From: Paraktedonobacter carboxidivorans
GTDB taxonomy: Bacteria; Chloroflexota; Ktedonobacteria; Ktedonobacterales; Ktedonobacteraceae
Assembly (NCBI GenBank): GCA_041156125.1
Contig: JBEVTI010000011.1
Span: 62,001-126,000, forward strand
DNA: 64,000 nucleotides
Direction of reading: 5' to 3'
Of the stretch, positions 60,386 through 64,000 are shown one piece after another (position 1 is the stretch's first letter; every line of letters begins with the position of its first letter). Position numbers and translations under genes: made by a program. Below the pieces are notes generated by a model that did no database searches, had not been told where the DNA came from, and saw only the letters and a list, made by a program, of their open reading frames with translations.

Positions 60386-61075
60386 ATGGATACACATTCA
60401 ACATTTATCGAACTCTATAACCAGCTCGCTGACTACCTGATCAAGCTGACCAGCTCAAATGAGTTTGAGCGCTTTTATCATCTGATCGATATGGCTGCTG
60501 AAAAAAATTCTGCCGTCAAACTGCATGCTCAACAGCTGAAAAAGTACGGCGATTTTCGCAACGTTATTGAACATAACAACGAGTTCTTTGACGAGCCCAG
60601 CTCTGCAACGCTGGCACGTTTTCAGGCGCTTGCGAAAAACATTCTCTCTCCCGAGCCGCTTCTGCCAGCCTTTCAGAAGGATGTGCATTGTTTCTCGCCC
60701 AAGGAGCAGCTACGTGCCGCGCTCAGCTATATGCGCACCAATGACTATTCTCAGGTGGTGGTCTATACAGGCCAGAAGCTAGCCTTGCTGAGCCTCGAAG
60801 GGGTGGCGCGCTGGCTGGCCCAATCCTCGGAAGATGAGACACTGCTATTGAAAGAATGCCTGATTGAGCATGTACTGGTAAATGAGCGCGAAGGCGGCTT
60901 TAGCGTTCTGGGACGCAACCATAATGTGTATGATGCGAAAGATGCTTTTGCCCGCCCACTCGGTTCAGGCAAGACACGTCTACACGCGGTGATTATTACG
61001 CAGAATGGCAAAACCGAAGAGAAGCCACTGGGCCTTGTGACACCCTGGGATATTCTGGAAGATATCAATATCTAG
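60386..61075 (+). CDS. CBS-domain-like protein with N-terminal helical region
   Basis: The 229-residue protein has a helical N-terminal half (residues 1-90; FIELYNQLADYLIKLTSSNE, FRNVIEHNNEF) and a C-terminal half like a CBS pair: LRAALSYMRTNDYSQVVVYT, LLSLEGVARWLAQ, then LHAVIITQNGK and PLGLVTPWDILEDI. CBS pairs bind adenosyl nucleotides and regulate partner activity. The FRNVIEHN segment resembles swapped HEPN-like N-terminal regions. No partner enzyme is adjacent. A bidirectional hairpin follows. Confidence 0.72.
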   Translation: MDTHSTFIELYNQLADYLIKLTSSNEFERFYHLIDMAAEKNSAVKLHAQQLKKYGDFRNVIEHNNEFFDEPSSATLARFQALAKNILSPEPLLPAFQKDVHCFSPKEQLRAALSYMRTNDYSQVVVYTGQKLALLSLEGVARWLAQSSEDETLLLKECLIEHVLVNEREGGFSVLGRNHNVYDAKDAFARPLGSGKTRLHAVIITQNGKTEEKPLGLVTPWDILEDINI

Positions 61076-61088
61076 CTCTCCACCCCTC

Positions 61089-61145
61089 GGGTTTTGCAGA
61101 GGTTTGGTGGGCGCGCAACGCGCCTGCCAAACCTCTGCAAAACCC
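61089..61145. terminator. Bidirectional palindrome of the family B core type
   Basis: GGGTTTTGCAGAGGTTTGG and its complement form a hairpin (61089-61145, two mismatches near the loop) between convergent genes that end at 61075 and 61146. Its sequence equals the internal palindrome of the 852-1022 element, showing that this module also occurs alone. Confidence 0.65.
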
Positions 61146-62213
61146 TTACATGGCGAGTTGTTTGCGCATCCAATCAGCCTGTTGCGGACGATGCTTGTAA
61201 GGAATATTATTACAGACGTGATTGCCTTCTGCAAAAATCCAGAGTTGCGCGTTAGCACCGGCCTCAGCCGCCATCTCTTGCGCCTCTTGCACCGGGAAGA
61301 TGCGGTCGCGAGCCCCCATAATGACCAGCAGGGGGCAGGTGATCTGGGAAACGACCCCCTTTAAGTTGAAGGCTTGCAGCTTTGTATAAGCCTCGGCGTC
61401 GTTAGCCGCTCCGCAGCGATAGACAAAGGCTTCTCGGGTCAATAAGGGATAGTGCGCGAAGTTCCTGGCAAGATCATAGGCCCCAGCAAGAGAGATCGCT
61501 GCTTTGACGCGTTTTTCAAACGCGGTGGCACGTGGCGCAAAGTAGCCACCAAGGCTGACTCCCAGCAGTCCGATGCGTGATGTATCAAGATCGTGACGCG
61601 ACTCAAGATAGTCGATCGCGTGCCCGATTGGCACCTCGTAATCATGGCGCAATGGACAAGCAAACTCCATTTCTCCCTGCCCAGGACCATCGATGGCCAG
61701 CACAGCCATTCCACGCCTTAACATATCGTTCCCGTACTCGTGCAGCTCTTCTTTAACGGAATCCAGACCAGGCATTAAGATAACGATGGGCGGTCCGGGA
61801 TGATGCCAGGGCTTTCTGAGAATCCCGTACATGTTCAGGCCCTTTTCATAGGGAATGGTGACGCGCTCGCCTGGAAAATCGAAATAGGGTAAGCCACGCT
61901 GATAGGACGCCACAACCCGCTGGTGAGCAGTACGCAGTTCAGCAGGATTCTGCACAAAGACAAATTTGCCAAAATGATACGCCATTGCCGCGTGAAGATA
62001 GTGAACACCGGCTGTCTCGTAACAGCGCTCCCCTTCCGCCTGCTCTCCCAGGGCCAGGTGCATGGCGGCGCACGCCGACCACTCGCGCAGCCAATCATCC
62101 CACTTTTCCACGCGCCTGGTCACCTGCTTAAAATCGTTGGGATCAATCCCATTCGCCAGAAACCTGGGCTCCCAGTTATCGATGGCGATTTGCACACGCT
62201 CCTCAACAGCCAT
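61146..62213 (-). CDS. Alpha/beta hydrolase (FrsA/DUF1100-like)
   Basis: The 355-residue protein has a helical cap-like N-terminal domain (residues 1-120) and a hydrolase core: PPIVILMPGLDSVKEE, GPGQGEMEF, LLGVSLGGYFAPRAT (nucleophile Ser near 217), VIMGARDRIFPV (Asp) and AEGNHVCNN (His). This architecture matches the 2,6-dihydroxy-pseudo-oxynicotine hydrolase group, which cleaves carbon-carbon bonds, but many members are esterases. The substrate is unknown. It is transcribed alone. Confidence 0.85.
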   Translation of the reverse strand: MAVEERVQIAIDNWEPRFLANGIDPNDFKQVTRRVEKWDDWLREWSACAAMHLALGEQAEGERCYETAGVHYLHAAMAYHFGKFVFVQNPAELRTAHQRVVASYQRGLPYFDFPGERVTIPYEKGLNMYGILRKPWHHPGPPIVILMPGLDSVKEELHEYGNDMLRRGMAVLAIDGPGQGEMEFACPLRHDYEVPIGHAIDYLESRHDLDTSRIGLLGVSLGGYFAPRATAFEKRVKAAISLAGAYDLARNFAHYPLLTREAFVYRCGAANDAEAYTKLQAFNLKGVVSQITCPLLVIMGARDRIFPVQEAQEMAAEAGANAQLWIFAEGNHVCNNIPYKHRPQQADWMRKQLAM

Positions 62214-62589
62214 ACATAATCCTTTCTAAAGCTCCCGACTCTCTTTAAAAATCTTTTTCTGCCAAACAAGCTGGTCAAATGATCATACCATGTTTGCAAC
62301 GCAGACAAGCGTAACACCGCCTGGCAGGTCTGTCAAGGCACTTTTTTTTACGGTCACAGAAAGAAAACGCGTGGTTCATGCTGATTTTTGTACAAGCAAA
62401 GTGACAGATTATGGCAAAGAGCGATGATCTTCTTAAGGAAAGCTTTTTTCCACATTACATGTATAAAAAGGTTTGGTTTATATATGAGAAAAGCCAGGCA
62501 AACAAAGAGAGACGAGCGCGTGGGTAGAGCAATCCCCTGGCAGCGCGTGGACAGAGCAATCGTCTGCCAGCAGGATTTTGGCTCTAGCT

Positions 62590-62959
62590 AAGTTCGGCTG
62601 GAGATGGAGGGCAGGATGGCTGGTCTCGATCATAACGCTGATTGTGGTCCTGGGTTGTGTGTTGCTATGGCGTGGACAGGACCAGCAGCTACATACAAAC
62701 GCTCATTGCCGGACCTGACGGCAATCTCTGGTTTAGCGCAAATAGACCTGCCGAGCTCGGACGCATCACGCCCTCTGGGCAGATCACGACATTTACGCTT
62801 CCAGATCCCGCTAACATATCAGGCGGCATCACATCCGGGCCGGACGGCAACCTCTGGTTCGCTGATTGGTACAATAATGGCAGCAACTATCCTGAAAACT
62901 GTCAGCTTGTACGCATCCTCAGTCCTTTGGTTGCCAGGCAAGCCGACTCACTCATTTGA
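62590..62959 (+). pseudogene. Broken virginiamycin-B-lyase-like beta-propeller gene
   Basis: One frame (62590-62700) encodes a membrane anchor (WLVSIITLIVVLGCVLLW). Another frame (about 62690-62900) encodes two propeller blades of the Vgb type: LIAGPDGNLWFSANRPAELG, RITPSGQITTFTLPD and SGPDGNLWFADWYN. A one-base shift joins them near 62695, and the remaining blades are missing. Vgb-type proteins linearise streptogramins or act as NHL-like secreted propellers. No start codon is obvious. Confidence 0.65.
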
Positions 62960-62983
62960 GATTCCCTTGACGTTTACAGGGCA

Positions 62984-63268
62984 GGTAAGACCCCGTTAAC
63001 GGGTTCATGCACACTTTCGATGAATGATGGGCTTATCTTTGCGGCTTCTTCTCTTTTTTGAGTTCAAATCCAGGTCGCCTGTTGCTTTATTAAAGAGCTT
63101 ATCATCGAAAGTGTGCATGAACCCGTTAACTGGTGGATGACTTGAAAGGGTGACTGTTTTAACTGAAGTGCCAGAGAGGGCCAATGGATCGGCCCTCTCT
63201 GGCATTGGCGTTCGTTGCGGCAGCTATTTGGGATCTCACATTCCTCCACCAGATCATGTGGCTCTACC
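62984..63268 (+). mobile_element. Family A mini-element with 8-bp target duplication and nested insert
   Basis: It begins GGTAAGACCCCGTTAAC and ends in the complement of GGTAGAGCCACATGATCTGG. ACAGGGCA flanks both sides (62976-62983, 63269-63276). Without the nested 124-bp insert (63001-63124) and its 6-bp duplication the element is 155 bp, with the central palindrome AGAGAGGGCC-N8-GGCCCTCTCT. Confidence 0.85.
63001..63124. mobile_element. Nested 124-bp palindromic-ended element
   Basis: Perfect 23-bp inverted ends (63001-63023 and 63102-63124; GGGTTCATGCACACTTTCGA begins the left one) enclose 78 bp without a gene. GTTAAC is duplicated on both sides (62995-63000, 63125-63130), so it jumped into the left arm of the family A element. 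No related copy is seen elsewhere in the window. Confidence 0.8.
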
Positions 63269-63276
63269 ACAGGGCA

Positions 63277-63719
63277 AGCTAATGGATGGAAATAGGCGAA
63301 TTATCGGTTATACTCTAAGTGGTTGTGAAGCTATTCGTACTAGCACTTGTAGTAAGATGCTCTGCTTTGCCTCTTCGCATTGTTGCTTGAACCCAATGCG
63401 ATTTGACAACCTGGCTGGCTAGAAGAGCCAACCAGGCCATCATTTTTTGCCAACTATGTCCCGCTTTCACGATAAGCTGCTGTGTTTCTGCAACAAAAGA
63501 GTTTCTTGAGACAAAAACAAAACTGACATGACGCGATCTAGCGTGAATGTGCGACGATTTTTGGGGTGAATGGTAGGAAATCGGCGCGAATTGTAGACAT
63601 CGACCATGCGGAAGCAGGAGAAACCGCTCCCCGTTCGATTTCTCCTGCCAATATTCTGTAAATTGTGACATCTTTTAGGAAAGATATGGAGAGAGTAAAT
63701 GGACCGTGACCTCAGGCTT
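63277..63719. other. Intergenic region with a doubtful minus-strand frame
   Basis: A minus-strand open frame (63671-63315, 118 codons; TQQLIVKAGHSWQKMMAWLA is typical) has no ribosome binding site or recognised family. It might be a remnant, but I do not call it a gene. Confidence 0.35.
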
Positions 63720-63857
63720 TCATTCCAGTGCCTCCACTTGAGTGGAGCGCATCCGGCTTACCGCGCTCGCCCCTGTAATCCATTCCGTCACAGAAGATGC
63801 GCCTCGATGAGGCTCAGAGTCGTGGGGTGAGGTCCCTACCCCGAGTTGTTCTTTCAT
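63720..63857 (-). CDS. Small 45-residue protein coupled to an upstream gene
   Basis: ATG 63857 overlaps the stop of the upstream minus-strand gene (ATGA) and has GGAGG six bases before it. The 45-residue product (MKEQLGVGTSPHDSEPHRGA at the start, Ser/Arg-rich, no Cys, no membrane helix) ends at 63720. Good spacing and overlap argue that it is translated. No family is recognised. Confidence 0.5.
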   Translation of the reverse strand: MKEQLGVGTSPHDSEPHRGASSVTEWITGASAVSRMRSTQVEALE

Positions 63858-64000
63858 ACTTTTCCTCCAAGTTTGTTTTGATTAGCGCGTTCATGCGCCT
63901 GTTTGGCATCTGAGGCATCTGTCAGGTCCGGCTTCACGCGTACGACCGAAACCAGTGGCATCCCTCCATCACGCACTTTTCTGAGCAAGCCATGCAGCGC
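63854..64000 (-). CDS. C-terminal end of a gene cut by the window edge
   Basis: The minus-strand frame entering at 64000 encodes at least 48 residues (LRKVRDGGMPLVSVVRVKPD, then AKQAHERANQNKLGG) before its stop at 63854. The product cannot be identified from this part. It forms an overlapping pair with the 45-residue protein. Confidence 0.45.
   Translation of the reverse strand, partial: ALHGLLRKVRDGGMPLVSVVRVKPDLTDASDAKQAHERANQNKLGGKV

Noticed and set aside
63315..63671. Minus-strand open frame of 118 codons, possibly a transposase scrap
   Set aside because: No DDE or HUH motif, start signal or terminal repeats could be seen.

Overview
The window looks like part of the chromosome of a soil or compost bacterium of the Chloroflexota, most likely class Ktedonobacteria. 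No rRNA or tRNA is present, so this is an inference. It rests on F420/FMN luciferase-like oxidoreductases, secreted hydrolases with ricin-type repeats, zinc-ribbon plus membrane-helix proteins, CsbD and VOC proteins, long intergenic palindromes, and many broken accessory genes. Promoters are sigma-70-like (TTGACA, 17-18 bp, TATAAT-type), and many overlap palindromic operators.

Layout. 0.4-3.6 kb: small membrane protein, TetR regulator with a short-chain dehydrogenase (SDR), an ahcY fragment, and an aminoglycoside nucleotidyltransferase of the ANT(4')/KNTase type. 3.8-6.7 kb: CopA-type copper ATPase behind a CsoR-like operator, and a nitroreductase-like protein. 6.9-8.2 kb: three gene remnants. 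8.4-15.1 kb: CsbD protein, thiolase-like protein with DUF35 partner, VOC protein, flavoprotein, SDR and Rrf2 regulator sharing an operator. 15.3-21.7 kb: GH59 galactocerebrosidase-like enzyme, alpha/beta hydrolase, and a decayed GH5 gene of actinobacterial character. 22-25 kb: mobile elements, a repeat protein, an XRE regulator and a MalT-type remnant.

25.1-32.9 kb holds the most interesting block: a YbdK-like carboxylate-amine ligase, three transglutaminase-fold proteins, a circularly permuted ATP-grasp ligase and an alpha-E protein. This resembles a predicted peptide or amide ligation system whose product is unknown. 33-43 kb: membrane protein, spherulin-4-like hydrolase, two LacI regulators, and an ABC sugar importer with a GH31 glycosidase behind a perfect LacI-type operator. 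43-50 kb: luciferase-like oxidoreductases, including one fused to a covalent-flavin (BBE-like) oxidase and divergent from an HxlR regulator. 50.7-52.6 kb: Ser/Thr kinase gene whose catalytic core is replaced by a TnpB fragment. 52.7-57.6 kb: S9 peptidase, methyltransferase, and a decayed GH54 arabinofuranosidase. 58.4-62.2 kb: RecQ helicase, CBS-like protein, alpha/beta hydrolase. The right end holds a broken Vgb-like gene, nested mini-elements and a small coupled gene pair.

Two themes run through the window. Genes for plant or microbial polysaccharide use sit behind palindromic, mostly LacI-like operators. Non-autonomous palindromic mobile elements (family A with 8-bp target duplications, family B with about 12-bp inverted ends, and family C palindrome clusters) are scattered between genes and nested in one another.
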